In this document: positions 1-9,700 of the stretch, piece after piece
How positions within the stretch are numbered: position 1 is the first letter of the stretch
Layout: each line of letters opens with the position of its first letter
DNA from: Marinigracilibium pacificum
GTDB lineage: Bacteria > Bacteroidota > Bacteroidia > Cytophagales > Cyclobacteriaceae
Assembly (NCBI RefSeq): GCF_012926615.1
Contig: NZ_JABBNU010000004.1
Location: 372,001 to 436,000, forward strand
Direction: 5' to 3'
Length of the DNA: 64,000 bases
Translations under genes and position numbers: made by a program
Notes under the pieces: generated by a model
Database searches by the model: none
Seen by the model: only the letters and a program-made list of their open reading frames with translations
What the model was told of the DNA's origin: nothing

Positions 1-410
1 TGACTGTTTTGTTTACCAAGCATAACTACAAACCAGAGGAAGCATTACTAAAAGGTAAAAACCTGATAGTATCTATAATTGTATTCTTCTTTATTGGTAT
101 ATATGGAGGCTATATACAGGCAGGAGTTGGCTTCCTGATTATGGCAGCTCTTACCGGAATTAATAAACTCGACCTGATCCGAACTAATAATTTAAAAATG
201 TTCGTCAATGTTGTATATACGGCGGTTGCTTTAATAATCTTTGCTTACCAAATCAAAATTGAATGGACAGCTGGCTTATGGCTTGCAGCAGGAAATATGC
301 TTGGAGCCTGGGTATCAAGCCGATGGTCAGTAAACACTCAAAGCAAAACCCTAAAGTATATCACTCTTTCAGTATTTGTAATCCTTGCCATTGCTTTATG
401 GTTTTATTAA
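1..410 (+). CDS. TauE/SafE-family permease, C-terminal part (partial, runs off left edge)
   Basis: The reading frame is open to the left edge, so only the C-terminal ~135 residues are visible. A TTG lies at 9-11, but nothing suggests it is the real start. Four hydrophobic segments follow one another (starting LIVSIIVFFF, MFVNVVYTAVAL, WTAGLWLAAG and YITLSVFVIL). A glycine-rich GGYIQAGVGF stretch in the first matches the repeated motif of the sulfite/organosulfonate exporter family TauE/SafE (DUF81). This family consists of inner-membrane permeases for small anions; the substrate cannot be told from sequence. The stop TAA shares the palindrome TTAA (407-410) with the stop of the convergent trmB. 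The family is fairly certain, the substrate unknown. Confidence 0.8.
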   Translation, partial: TVLFTKHNYKPEEALLKGKNLIVSIIVFFFIGIYGGYIQAGVGFLIMAALTGINKLDLIRTNNLKMFVNVVYTAVALIIFAYQIKIEWTAGLWLAAGNMLGAWVSSRWSVNTQSKTLKYITLSVFVILAIALWFY

Positions 411-1063
411 GCCCATTGAAATTTAAGGTACTTAATTGTAAAGCCTTTATCAAAAAACATCTTTTCAAACCTGGTTTTTATACCATGGTGCTCGTCCATA
501 AATTCTGAGTGATATAAATCACGAGTAAAAGACAGGTTCTTTATATCTTTCCTTTCTTCCAGAACTTCAAGTGTATAATCAAAAAGCCCCGGATTATCCG
601 TTTTAAAATAAACCCAGCCATCTTTGCTCATCACCTTCTTATACATATCTAAAAAGCGAGGAGAGGTAAGCCTGCGTTTGATATCACGCTTCTTTGGTCT
701 TGGATCAGGAAATGTAATCCAGATATCTCTAACCTCATTTTCTACAAAGAATTTTTCAAGCAATTGAATCTGTGTACGAAGAAACCCAACATTATTCAAT
801 CCTTCTTCTTCAGCTTCCTGACTACCATACCATATTCTATCGCCTTTAATATCTACGCCAATAAAATTTCTTTCAGGATAATGCTTAGCAAGGCCAGTGG
901 TATATTCTCCTTTTCCACAAGCTAATTCAAGAGTAATAGGGAATTCATTTTGAAAGTATTCCTTATTCCAGTTCCCCTTTATTTCTTCATATCCCGGTTT
1001 TTCCGGTTCAAAAACAAACTTGTTATCTTTATTATCTGCGAAGCGCTTAAGCTTTTTCCTCAT
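407..1063 (-). CDS. trmB: tRNA (guanine-N7-)-methyltransferase TrmB
   Basis: A 218-residue SAM-dependent methyltransferase predicted to make 7-methylguanosine at position 46 of tRNAs in the cytoplasm. The SAM-binding motif ELACGKGE is at residues 46-53, and the family signature FPDPRPKKRD is at about 118-127, followed by the RRLTSPRF stretch. The length is normal for the family. Its ATG (1063) lies inside the end of folC, with 17 bp overlap, so the two are probably translated from one message as the last genes of the envelope operon. Its stop interlocks with that of the convergent permease. No anomalies seen. Confidence 0.95.
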   Translation of the reverse strand: MRKKLKRFADNKDNKFVFEPEKPGYEEIKGNWNKEYFQNEFPITLELACGKGEYTTGLAKHYPERNFIGVDIKGDRIWYGSQEAEEEGLNNVGFLRTQIQLLEKFFVENEVRDIWITFPDPRPKKRDIKRRLTSPRFLDMYKKVMSKDGWVYFKTDNPGLFDYTLEVLEERKDIKNLSFTRDLYHSEFMDEHHGIKTRFEKMFFDKGFTIKYLKFQWA

Positions 1064-2294
1064 AGTCTAATTCATTCAGTTCGGCGACAACAAAAGTACT
1101 GCCACCAATATATAATGCCTCATCGGCTTTTAGATCATTTTTTGCTATACTTACAGCCTCATCCACTGTTTTATAGTATCCTTTAACATTAATATCACCA
1201 GAAACATGCATTTTAAGGTCTTCTACTTTTAAACCTCTGGGCACATTTGGTGTGCAAAAATAATATACGGCATTTTTAGGTACCACTTCAAAAACTTCCT
1301 CTACGGCCTTATCAGAGACAAACCCCATCACCAATCTATATGCAGAAGCTTCAACCTCTAATAACTGTTCCATGGTTTCTCTCAAGCCTTCTACATTGTG
1401 CGCCGTATCACAAACGATAAATGGTTTTTCTGATAAAATTTGCCACCTTCCCTGTAAACCGGTATTAATTATAACACTTGATAATGCCTTATCTATATTT
1501 GATAGGGGAAATCCTATTTTCATAAGCTGTTCGGAAACAGCCAGCACTCCAGCCAGGTTTTTACGCTGATATTTACCTTTCAAATCAAGATTATATTTTT
1601 GAAGTGTATCGAAATTATAATTATGAGCGGCAAATGTTAAATCAGCATTACAATCTTTGGCCTTATTCTCGAATATATCAGCTATTTCTTCCTGATACTC
1701 ACTGACAACAACTGGAACTCCTGGTTTTATAATTCCCGCCTTCTCGCCAGCAATCTCCCGCAAGGTATTACCAAGCATATTCTTATGGTCCAGACCAATG
1801 TTGGTAATCAATGATACCAATGGAGTAATTATATTTGTAGAATCCAGACGACCACCTAGACCAACCTCTATCACGGCAATATCAACCTGCTGCTCTTCAA
1901 AATATTTAAAAGCAAGAGCTACAGTCCATTCAAAAAATGAAGGCTTCAGATGCGCTGTAACATCTTTGTATTTATCGACAAAATTAACCACATAATCCTT
2001 GGTGATCATTTTGCCGTCTATTTTAACTCTTTCTCTAAATGATTTTAAATGTGGTGAAGTATACAGTCCAGTCTTATACCCGCTCTCTTGCAAGACAGAA
2101 GCCAGCATATGTGATGAACTACCCTTACCGTTAGTTCCTGCAATGTGAATGGATTTAAAATTATTTTGAGGATTACCAATTATACGGCAAAACTCAATAA
2201 TATTATCAAGTCCTTTTTTAAAAGCAACACTTCCAACACGTTGATACATGGGAAGCTGCTCAAAAAGATATTCCTCTATTTGATTGTAATTCAT
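1047..2294 (-). CDS. folC: Bifunctional folylpolyglutamate synthase / dihydrofolate synthase FolC
   Basis: A 415-residue cytoplasmic Mur-ligase-family enzyme that adds glutamate to folates and/or dihydropteroate, using ATP. The P-loop AGTNGKGS is near residue 53. The SPHL and FRERV stretches, the EVGLGGRLDSTN motif and the GLDH motif are all typical of FolC, and the C-terminal Mur-ligase domain contains a CDTAHN motif. An in-frame GTG one codon upstream (2297) could also serve as start; I prefer the ATG at 2294. It follows the TonB-like gene by 36 bp and overlaps trmB by 17 bp. Whether it has both activities cannot be decided from sequence. Confidence 0.94.
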   Translation of the reverse strand: MNYNQIEEYLFEQLPMYQRVGSVAFKKGLDNIIEFCRIIGNPQNNFKSIHIAGTNGKGSSSHMLASVLQESGYKTGLYTSPHLKSFRERVKIDGKMITKDYVVNFVDKYKDVTAHLKPSFFEWTVALAFKYFEEQQVDIAVIEVGLGGRLDSTNIITPLVSLITNIGLDHKNMLGNTLREIAGEKAGIIKPGVPVVVSEYQEEIADIFENKAKDCNADLTFAAHNYNFDTLQKYNLDLKGKYQRKNLAGVLAVSEQLMKIGFPLSNIDKALSSVIINTGLQGRWQILSEKPFIVCDTAHNVEGLRETMEQLLEVEASAYRLVMGFVSDKAVEEVFEVVPKNAVYYFCTPNVPRGLKVEDLKMHVSGDINVKGYYKTVDEAVSIAKNDLKADEALYIGGSTFVVAELNELDYEEKA

Positions 2295-2330
2295 CACCGT
2301 TAGTTAAAACGGTGCAAAGATAACAAGAAG

Positions 2331-3197
2331 TTAATTGCTTTTAATAATGAAAGTAACCTTTCCTTTCGTTTCAGATTTAGGAGGAAGGTTTCCTGTTTGA
2401 TGAAATGTTGTTTCTTCAAGCTGTCTTTGATAAAAACTAACCACATCAGGACTTACTGTGCTTTCTAAAACTCTAGCTCTGATGACATACCCATCTTCAT
2501 CAATGAAAAATTCAAATACAATACGACCAGCTTGATCGGATTTATCCTTTTTATCAGGCTTGGAGTCCCAGTCCCAACCATCAATTTCTAACTGTGGTCC
2601 ACCGCCACCGCCACCGGAAGTGCCTTTATAGATAAAGCGTTCATCAACACTATTCGGATCTCCTTTATCACCTTGCTGGCCGGTATCGTCACCATCACTC
2701 TTTTTAGAAGCGCCGCTACCCTCTCCTTTATCAGTACCAGGATAAACAGGTGCTTTTACCGTTTCTTTCTCAGGTTGTTTTTTAGTCTCTGTGGTTTTAG
2801 TTTCCTTAGGTTTAGGTTCAACAGGAACTGCATCACTATCATCAGTCACATCTTCTACAGTTTCAACGACCTCTGTTTCCACAGGTTCGGATGTTTCTTC
2901 AACTGCCTCTTCAACCGGTTCTTCGGTTGGTTGTTCTTCTACTGCCTCTTCAACTGGAGATGGTTCATCTTCAGCTTCAGTTTCCGGAGCTTCAACATCA
3001 TCCTGATCACTTCCACCACCTATTTCATCCATTCCCATATCAACTTCAATTCCATATTGAGGCAATGGTGGATTAGGTTCCTTCCAGGCAAGAAGAAAAG
3101 CAAAAAGAATCAAAAGAACACTATGAATCACAAAAGTGATCACCATTGACTTTTGTTTATCTTTTTTTCTGGCTGTATCTTCTTCTCTGTTAATCAT
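2331..3197 (-). CDS. TonB/TolA-like energy-transducer protein with acidic spacer
   Basis: A 288-residue protein. A short basic N-terminus (REEDTARKKDKQK) precedes one transmembrane helix (about 18-38), then a long low-complexity region dominated by Glu, Val and Pro (about 45-150). A glycine-rich patch (SGGGGGG) follows, then a folded C-terminal domain (about 218-288) that reads like a TonB/TolA C-terminal domain (FEFFIDEDGYVIRARV). It lies 1 bp after exbD in the order exbB-exbD-tonB, so it is predicted to carry proton-motive force from ExbBD across the periplasm. The spacer is acidic rather than the usual Pro/Lys-rich TonB type. TonB versus TolA role is not resolved. Confidence 0.8.
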   Translation of the reverse strand: MINREEDTARKKDKQKSMVITFVIHSVLLILFAFLLAWKEPNPPLPQYGIEVDMGMDEIGGGSDQDDVEAPETEAEDEPSPVEEAVEEQPTEEPVEEAVEETSEPVETEVVETVEDVTDDSDAVPVEPKPKETKTTETKKQPEKETVKAPVYPGTDKGEGSGASKKSDGDDTGQQGDKGDPNSVDERFIYKGTSGGGGGGPQLEIDGWDWDSKPDKKDKSDQAGRIVFEFFIDEDGYVIRARVLESTVSPDVVSFYQRQLEETTFHQTGNLPPKSETKGKVTFIIKSN

Positions 3198-3198
3198 T

Positions 3199-3594
3199 CT
3201 ATTTATCTGGTGTTGTCGCTATTGAAACTTTAGCTTTCAGAGATGTCGCTATCCCTGCAATTTCCACAAAATGCTCTGTAGGCACCGACTTATCTATATA
3301 TAACGAAACTGTTGGAGATTCCGTTTTTCCAATTTCATTTCTCAGTAATGCCTCTATCTCTCTCCGTGAAGATTTTTTACCATTAAAGTAATATTCAAGA
3401 TCTTTAGTAATAGCTACTTTAATAACAGGATTACTGAATGTATTACTTTTTGATTTTGGAAGATTTACCGGCAATGCCATCGGATCTACGACTGTTGATG
3501 TGAGCATAAAGAATATAAGCAGCAAAAACACCACATCAGTCATCGATGACATGTTAAATGTCGGATCAACTTTATGTTTTGACTTTAATGCCAT
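3199..3594 (-). CDS. ExbD/TolR-family biopolymer transport protein
   Basis: A 131-residue protein with one N-terminal transmembrane helix (about 17-39). It contains the conserved DVVFLLLIFFML segment, whose Asp is the proton-pathway residue in ExbD/TolR. A small periplasmic domain follows. It forms a proton channel with the ExbB/TolQ homologue encoded 2 bp upstream and drives the TonB-like protein encoded 1 bp downstream. The tight spacing indicates one transcript. ExbD and TolR cannot be separated by sequence here. Confidence 0.93.
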   Translation of the reverse strand: MALKSKHKVDPTFNMSSMTDVVFLLLIFFMLTSTVVDPMALPVNLPKSKSNTFSNPVIKVAITKDLEYYFNGKKSSRREIEALLRNEIGKTESPTVSLYIDKSVPTEHFVEIAGIATSLKAKVSIATTPDK

Positions 3595-3596
3595 AA

Positions 3597-4289
3597 TTAT
3601 TTATTTGGCTCTTGTAAAAGATCAATAAACTCAACAGAAGTGTACTCCATTCGATGAACCACCTTTAACACTCTGGCTACTAAATAGTTATACCCTAAGT
3701 AAGCCAGAATACCTATAAACAAACCACAGGCAGTTGTAATTAAAGCCTCATAAATACCGGCAGAAAGCTGTTGAGGTGTCAGAGCACCTTCAATCTTCGT
3801 AATATCCATGAAGGCCGTAATCATACCTGTTACTGTACCCAGGAACCCAAGCATAGGAGCTGCCCCGGCTATAGTTGCCAACAGGTTAAGGTTTTTCTCT
3901 AGTCTGTAGATTTCTATTTTACCGACATTCTCTATACTTACCTCGATATTTTTAAGTGAAGAACCAATTCGGTCAATACCCTTTTCAATCATTCTTGCAA
4001 TCGGGGTATTTTCACCACTACAAATACTTTTTGCACCAGTGATATCACCAGCCATCACAGAATGTCTCACACGATCCATCAGATCGTCAGAATCCCTGTC
4101 GGCTCTTTTTATGGTAAATATTCTTTCGAAGAAAATGTATACCGCTGCTAGTTGCAGAAGTACCAATGGCACTAACCACCACCCTCCTTTTTGTAATAAC
4201 TCTAAAAATGTTAGTGTTTCCTCAGACGACATCGACTGTAAAGCCAGTGAATCAGGTGTCGCCTGAGTCAGTTGCAAAAGTAAGCTCAT
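3597..4289 (-). CDS. ExbB/TolQ/MotA-family proton channel subunit
   Basis: A 230-residue inner-membrane protein with an N-terminal helix (about 33-55), a cytoplasmic loop, and two C-terminal helices in the conserved MotA/TolQ/ExbB domain (about 130-205). The domain includes the LLATIAGAAPMLGFLGTV stretch typical of the family. It is the stator-like channel that uses the proton gradient with ExbD. It is the first of a three-gene exbB-exbD-tonB set and lies 8 bp downstream of the SPOR protein gene. No unusual features. Confidence 0.94.
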   Translation of the reverse strand: MSLLLQLTQATPDSLALQSMSSEETLTFLELLQKGGWWLVPLVLLQLAAVYIFFERIFTIKRADRDSDDLMDRVRHSVMAGDITGAKSICSGENTPIARMIEKGIDRIGSSLKNIEVSIENVGKIEIYRLEKNLNLLATIAGAAPMLGFLGTVTGMITAFMDITKIEGALTPQQLSAGIYEALITTACGLFIGILAYLGYNYLVARVLKVVHRMEYTSVEFIDLLQEPNK

Positions 4290-4297
4290 AAATTATT

Positions 4298-4948
4298 TTA
4301 ATATTTCAACACCCAAACTTCCGATCCGTATTCACTTTTATAACTTTCTGATCCCTGCATACCTTCATCGTAGGTTTCATAAGATTCGGCTGCTACACGA
4401 TAAAACCTGGTTTTACCATATGGCTCAATTACAAAAGTGGTTAATCCTTGTTCTTTGCGTTTTCCAGCTAAATCCATAGCTTGATCTTTGTCAAAGAAAC
4501 TTCCTATTACTACATATGAACGTCCTGTTCTGCTTTTTAGTACACTGATTGTACCTTCTTCAGGAATATTTTCTTGTGCGAGTCTTGCAGAGTCTAATGC
4601 TCTATGTCTTTCTGCTTCCAACTCACGTTGTTTTTCTTGCTCAGCTTTCAATTTTTGATCCGCTAATTCCTGCTGTCTTCTTTTTTCAGCAGCAGCAATT
4701 TTATCTGCCTCATTTTGAGGTTTGATAAGGAAGAAATAAATAACAAAGCCTGCCGCAACTAATAATAAAATTACTACAAGAGCAATAATACCTCCGTTGG
4801 AATTATCTTTTTTGGTGGTCTTTGTTGTTGCTTTTGGTGTTTGCTTTTGGCTCGTTTGTTCAGTTGGTTTGTTTCTGTCTATTGGATTGAATGACTGATT
4901 TTCAGGTAATCCGTAATCAGAATCTTTGGATCTATACTTTTGCTCCAT
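4298..4948 (-). CDS. SPOR domain-containing single-pass membrane protein
   Basis: A 216-residue protein with a hydrophilic, Lys/Thr-rich cytoplasmic N-terminus (1-50), one transmembrane helix (about 53-73), a charged Glu/Lys/Gln-rich predicted coiled coil (about 78-125) and a C-terminal SPOR domain (about 133-214). The SPOR domain has the pattern YVVIGSFFDKDQAMDLAGK. SPOR domains bind denuded septal peptidoglycan, so a role at the division site or in wall anchoring is an inference. It sits between an outer-membrane barrel gene and exbB, which suggests an envelope-spanning, Tol-like assembly. Confidence 0.85.
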   Translation of the reverse strand: MEQKYRSKDSDYGLPENQSFNPIDRNKPTEQTSQKQTPKATTKTTKKDNSNGGIIALVVILLLVAAGFVIYFFLIKPQNEADKIAAAEKRRQQELADQKLKAEQEKQRELEAERHRALDSARLAQENIPEEGTISVLKSRTGRSYVVIGSFFDKDQAMDLAGKRKEQGLTTFVIEPYGKTRFYRVAAESYETYDEGMQGSESYKSEYGSEVWVLKY

Positions 4949-5071
4949 GATTAAAATTTGCTGACGGTTTTTAAAAAATTAAAGTTTGAGTGTAAACTTA
5001 ATTTAAATAAATTATACCTCAAAAACCTAAAGTAAACACTTTTTTAACCCAAATCAAGTATTTACCCCTAA

Positions 5072-6748
5072 TTAAAAGCTATAAGTAAGTCCTGCCAATA
5101 CCTGAACTTTCTTATTTGAATAATTCAGATATCGCTGATAATCTTTATTTAACAAATTATATCCTTCGATAAATGCACTAAATCTTGGTGAAAATAAATA
5201 CGAAATCTGGGCATTTACATCAAAAATATTATCAAGTTTTGCTATTGTATCAGAGGCCGGATTTATTGTTTCAATCTGGCCTAGATAATATGCACCTAGT
5301 CCAAGATGTACTTTATCAAACAAATTATATTGTGCTACCAAATCAAATTTATACGTTGGTTTATGCCATGCTCCTAACAGTTCATCAAGACCATAATTAA
5401 ATACATCCATTGAAATCTGGACATTACCATTCTCATTAAACTGATAACGACCATTGGCATAAAAATTAAACACGGCCACAGCATCATTATTATATACAAT
5501 TTCGAATCTTGATGTATCGGCATCACTATTTTTATAGAATCCCATATTCAGATAGCTCCCTGCTCTAAAACCAACACTGTATGCATAGTTTTGGTTCTGA
5601 CCTCTAATTCCACCGTCAAGCTCAAATGTCTTTATTTGTTGTCTGATATCAAGCCCTGTGCCTAGATAAGGATTTTCTGACACATAATTCTGGTAAGTTT
5701 GTTTATCAACACCTCCTGAAATTCCGGCATAAACACTAATCATCTCCTTCAAATCATATTCGGCAAATACAACAGGGAAGAATCTCAGGTCCTTTTGATT
5801 ATCAGCCAAGGTATCATCTTCATAAGCTACTGTAACACCAGCTCTGATTCTAAAATCGTTCCAATGGAAATAATATGAAGGAGTAAACTGAAATAAATTT
5901 CTTGTATCAGATCTGAAGTTATCTTTCAACTTGCTATGCCAAAGCTCGAAATCTACTTGCAGATTTTGCTCATCATTAACATTCCAGTCAGCATGACCCT
6001 CTAAACCCACCTGAGTTTCTACATCATCAAACTTCGAGTTAAAACGATTAGCTTTAGCTTTCAAATTAAAATTAAAATCCTTCTTTTCCTGATATGATCC
6101 AAAATCCACTTGAAGGCCAAGATTATTATAATTCTGCTTGATATCTTTTTTATCAACTTCCAGAGAAGGATTATAGCCGTAGTAGTGGTAGGTATCTGTC
6201 GAACCTATAAATTTACCACCAACCTGATACCCATTATCCATATACTTGGCATTTAACTCCAGATCAGTATTTCCGAATGCTGCATTTTTACCATATGGCT
6301 CCGGACCTTTCCCCGAACTATTATGTAGAAAACTACCTCCAACTATTAAATTGTTATTCCTTTTGTTGTTAATAAGCACCTTTAAGTATGGAGTAGAATA
6401 ATTACCAAACCCTGCCTTAATGAAATTACCATAAAGCTTTTCAATTTTCTCCGGACTGATTTTTAACGGACGTATTGGAATCAAAGCCGGTAATTGCTTT
6501 ATTTCCAATTGAGGGATTGTATAGTTTACTTTTAAATCTTTTTTATCAGCTTCCGACTCATCTGCTGTAACAAATATCTTTGAAGCTTTAGGTACAGAAA
6601 GCTCCTTATTTTTTTCAATTACAATGTTAGTCGGGTCAATTTGACTTTGAGTCTCTTCTTTTTTATTCTGACCGTCAGTACCTTGTGCAAAAACAGTATA
6701 CCCGGAAAAAAATAATAATATATATATCAGTTGAGATTTGATCTTCAT
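5072..6748 (-). CDS. Outer-membrane beta-barrel protein (TonB-dependent-receptor-like, no clear plug)
   Basis: A 558-residue protein with a signal peptide ending near FAQ (about residue 22). Most of the rest alternates aromatic and polar residues as in outer-membrane strands, and the protein ends in Phe (LAGLTYSF), the usual barrel-assembly signal. I see no obvious TonB plug domain; the ~100 residues after the signal are charged and Lys/Glu-rich. It lies 7 bp downstream of the 1016-residue TPR protein gene and 123 bp upstream of the SPOR gene. A partner of the ExbBD/TonB-like proteins is plausible but inferred. The substrate is unknown. Confidence 0.72.
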   Translation of the reverse strand: MKIKSQLIYILLFFSGYTVFAQGTDGQNKKEETQSQIDPTNIVIEKNKELSVPKASKIFVTADESEADKKDLKVNYTIPQLEIKQLPALIPIRPLKISPEKIEKLYGNFIKAGFGNYSTPYLKVLINNKRNNNLIVGGSFLHNSSGKGPEPYGKNAAFGNTDLELNAKYMDNGYQVGGKFIGSTDTYHYYGYNPSLEVDKKDIKQNYNNLGLQVDFGSYQEKKDFNFNLKAKANRFNSKFDDVETQVGLEGHADWNVNDEQNLQVDFELWHSKLKDNFRSDTRNLFQFTPSYYFHWNDFRIRAGVTVAYEDDTLADNQKDLRFFPVVFAEYDLKEMISVYAGISGGVDKQTYQNYVSENPYLGTGLDIRQQIKTFELDGGIRGQNQNYAYSVGFRAGSYLNMGFYKNSDADTSRFEIVYNNDAVAVFNFYANGRYQFNENGNVQISMDVFNYGLDELLGAWHKPTYKFDLVAQYNLFDKVHLGLGAYYLGQIETINPASDTIAKLDNIFDVNAQISYLFSPRFSAFIEGYNLLNKDYQRYLNYSNKKVQVLAGLTYSF

Positions 6749-6755
6749 AAAAATT

Positions 6756-9700
6756 TTATTTTATACTGTCAGTATCAATATAATTCTCTTCTACAATTTG
6801 TTTTCCTAAGCCTTTAAGCTCTGCTAGTTTAGCATTTGCCATTTCTACATTCTCTTCATTTTCAGCATTTTCAATCACTGAATTTAAAGTAGCTTCAGCT
6901 TGTATTAATTCATCCAAGCCTATGAAATTATCAGAAATAAGAATAAAGCTTCTACCAAGCCAATAATCATAAGCACCAAACTTATTTATGAACTCATATA
7001 ATATCTCATTACTCGCTTTGTAGTTTTTTGACTTATACAGCACTTCAGCTTTTCTAAACATTGCTTCTGCTGCATATTCATCAGATGCATTTGCAACAAG
7101 GTTATCAAATACTTTTACAGCAGCTTCTGTCTCGCCTTTACCTAATAAAGCTTTTCCTTTGTAAACATTTGCCATGGTTACTGATGAAGGCTTTGGAGAT
7201 CCTATTTGCAATGCTTTATCAGCATATTCAATTGTCTTATCATATTGGTTTGTATTGTAATAAGCAATCATCAACCCTTCTACCGCATCGTATTTCTCTC
7301 TGTTGTTTACAGCGTCATTTTCTAATTTTGAATATGCAGCTATTGAAGACTCCCAGTTTCCATTTTCTTGCTGAAGGTCACCTATTTTCTGTCTGGCACG
7401 GTTTACCTTATTTGTTTTGTTTTGTTCAATGACTTTTTGATATGCAAGAATCGCTTCAGTTGGCTTCCCTTGATATCTCAATGCTTCTGCTTTAAGGTAT
7501 TGGGCTTCATATGCTTCTGTCGTACCCTGGTAATCCTTTATAATATCATCAAATGCACCAATCGCTTCCGGGTACTTTCCTGCATAAAGCAAAGACTTTG
7601 CAGATTCAAATCTTACTGTAAGCAATTGTTTGTTTTCAGGGTTTGTCTCCCTGTAAATCTTAAGATATTGATCAAACTGTTCAGATTGGTCAGTTCTAGC
7701 TAATAAATCTTGTAATCCCAATAAAGCATTATAGGCACTTGGGTAAGTAGGATATTTACTTACAGCCATTTTATAATCCTTTATGGCCATATCATAATCT
7801 TGCAAATTGGTAGCAGCTAATGCCCTTTTTACATGTGCCTGAACAATTAGATCTTGTTTTGTAGCGCCTGATAAAAATCTTGTAAATGCATCAATTGACT
7901 CCTGATATTTACCTCCTTCGAATAAGATTGTCCCTATCTGAAACGCTGCATCCTCCCTGTAAACACTATTTGGATAGCTTCGCACTAATTTTGATAGTGA
8001 TTGAACAGCATCGTTATCCTTTCCCTCAAGCCATTGTGATGCCGCAAGTTGGAAAGCAGCATAATCAACATTTAAAGTAGATTTGTTAAGGTATGAATTA
8101 TATGCGGAAATGGCATTGGAATATTGTTTTGTCACATAATATGAATCTCCTAATCTAAGCGTTGCATCAGCTATTTTTCTTTTTTGAGCTTCCGTTTCAC
8201 CATTAAGTGATGAGTAAACTTTAAAGTGAGTTATAGCTTTATCATATTTTTTATCATTAAAATAAGCATAACCTATTCCATACCTCGAATCAAGAAACAA
8301 CTCGGAAGATTCATCCTCATTTCTGAAAACTGTTGAGTATGCATTTACTGCTTCAGGATAATTCTCTTTGAGAACCATAATTTCTCCCTTTAGATATGAT
8401 GCTTTTGAAGTAAGCATTCTATCGGCCCCTACTCTGATCGATTCGTTTGCAAACCCTAAAGCCTTATCAACCTCTTTCCTGTTAAATGATTCAACAGCAA
8501 GGTTATAAGTAACACGTTGAAAAACCTCTCTTAATTGAGGCGAGTTTAAGTTTGTATTACTTAGGTGATTATAAGCAGCCTGATAGTTATTATTATATAG
8601 GTAAGCCTGACTAAGCCAATCGTTTACGTTATTTTTTGTAGCTTCATTAGGATATTGCTCTTTAAAAGCTTCTAGTCCGGTAATAGCATCGTCAAAATTA
8701 CCAAGTTCAAGATTTAACTTTGCATATAATAACAATGCTTCTTTACTAATTTCCGCATCATTATTCATTTCATATGCCTTTTTTAAAGGTGCAGGTGCAT
8801 AATTTTTGTTTCCTGATTCCAAGTAACAAAGTCCCAGAAAAAATGATGCTCTTTGACCAATTTCACCTTCAGTTAAAGCTAATGGTCTTAATCTATTTAC
8901 AGCAGTTTCGAAATTGCCAGCTTCATAATTAGCAATTCCTATTCTTAATGCTATTCTCTCATCAACTTTACCCTTATTAGTGCTTATAAATTTATCATAG
9001 TAAACAAGGGCTTTTTCCTTCTGGTTACTAAAAAAATAAGCTTCAGCAAGTGAAAGGTAGAAATCAGAAGAATTACGAATTTTTCTTCCACTCAGATTAA
9101 CCTGTTCTCCATATTGAATTAACTCTTCATATTGCTGTGTCTCATAATATGAAAGAGCAATTAATGAAGGAACAATTTCTTTATAAGATGCTCCTGATTC
9201 AGCCTGTTTAAATTCTGTTACAGCTTTATCATAGTCTTTATTTCTATAATAAATATAACCACTATAATAATGAGCAGCGTGTGTATAAGGGTTTGATGAG
9301 TTCTTTAAATAGTCAAAATGAACAAGTGCATCATTAAATTTTTGCTCATTAAAATATGAATAAGCCATCCTGAACCTTGTCTCAACAGCAGTAGCACGAC
9401 TCAATTTATTAGCGTTAACCCTTTTATAATAAGTTACGGCCTTTCCATATTTACCAGACCTATAGTAAAAATCGCCTAACTCAACAAAAGCCTGATTTGC
9501 TAACGGATGGCCAGGATATCTATTTGTAAATTGCCTAAGAAGGTACTCACCATCATCATGGTAAAGCTTTATTGCACACATAGCCAGATAATACCTTGCT
9601 TCCATAAGGTTGTTATCCTCTGGTGATGTTTCAAGATAATTTTCCAGCATACTTCTTCCGGCATTGTATTTACCACTATTGTAAAGTGAAATAGCTTGCA

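Noticed and set aside
2673-3149. Plus-strand open frames opposite the TonB-like gene
   Set aside because: They encode low-complexity Ser/Thr or Phe/Arg-rich sequence that is the antisense shadow of the acidic repeats, with no signals for translation.
7061-8080. Plus-strand open frames opposite the TPR gene
   Set aside because: They are shadows of the repetitive helical gene, with no family resemblance and a composition unlike real proteins.
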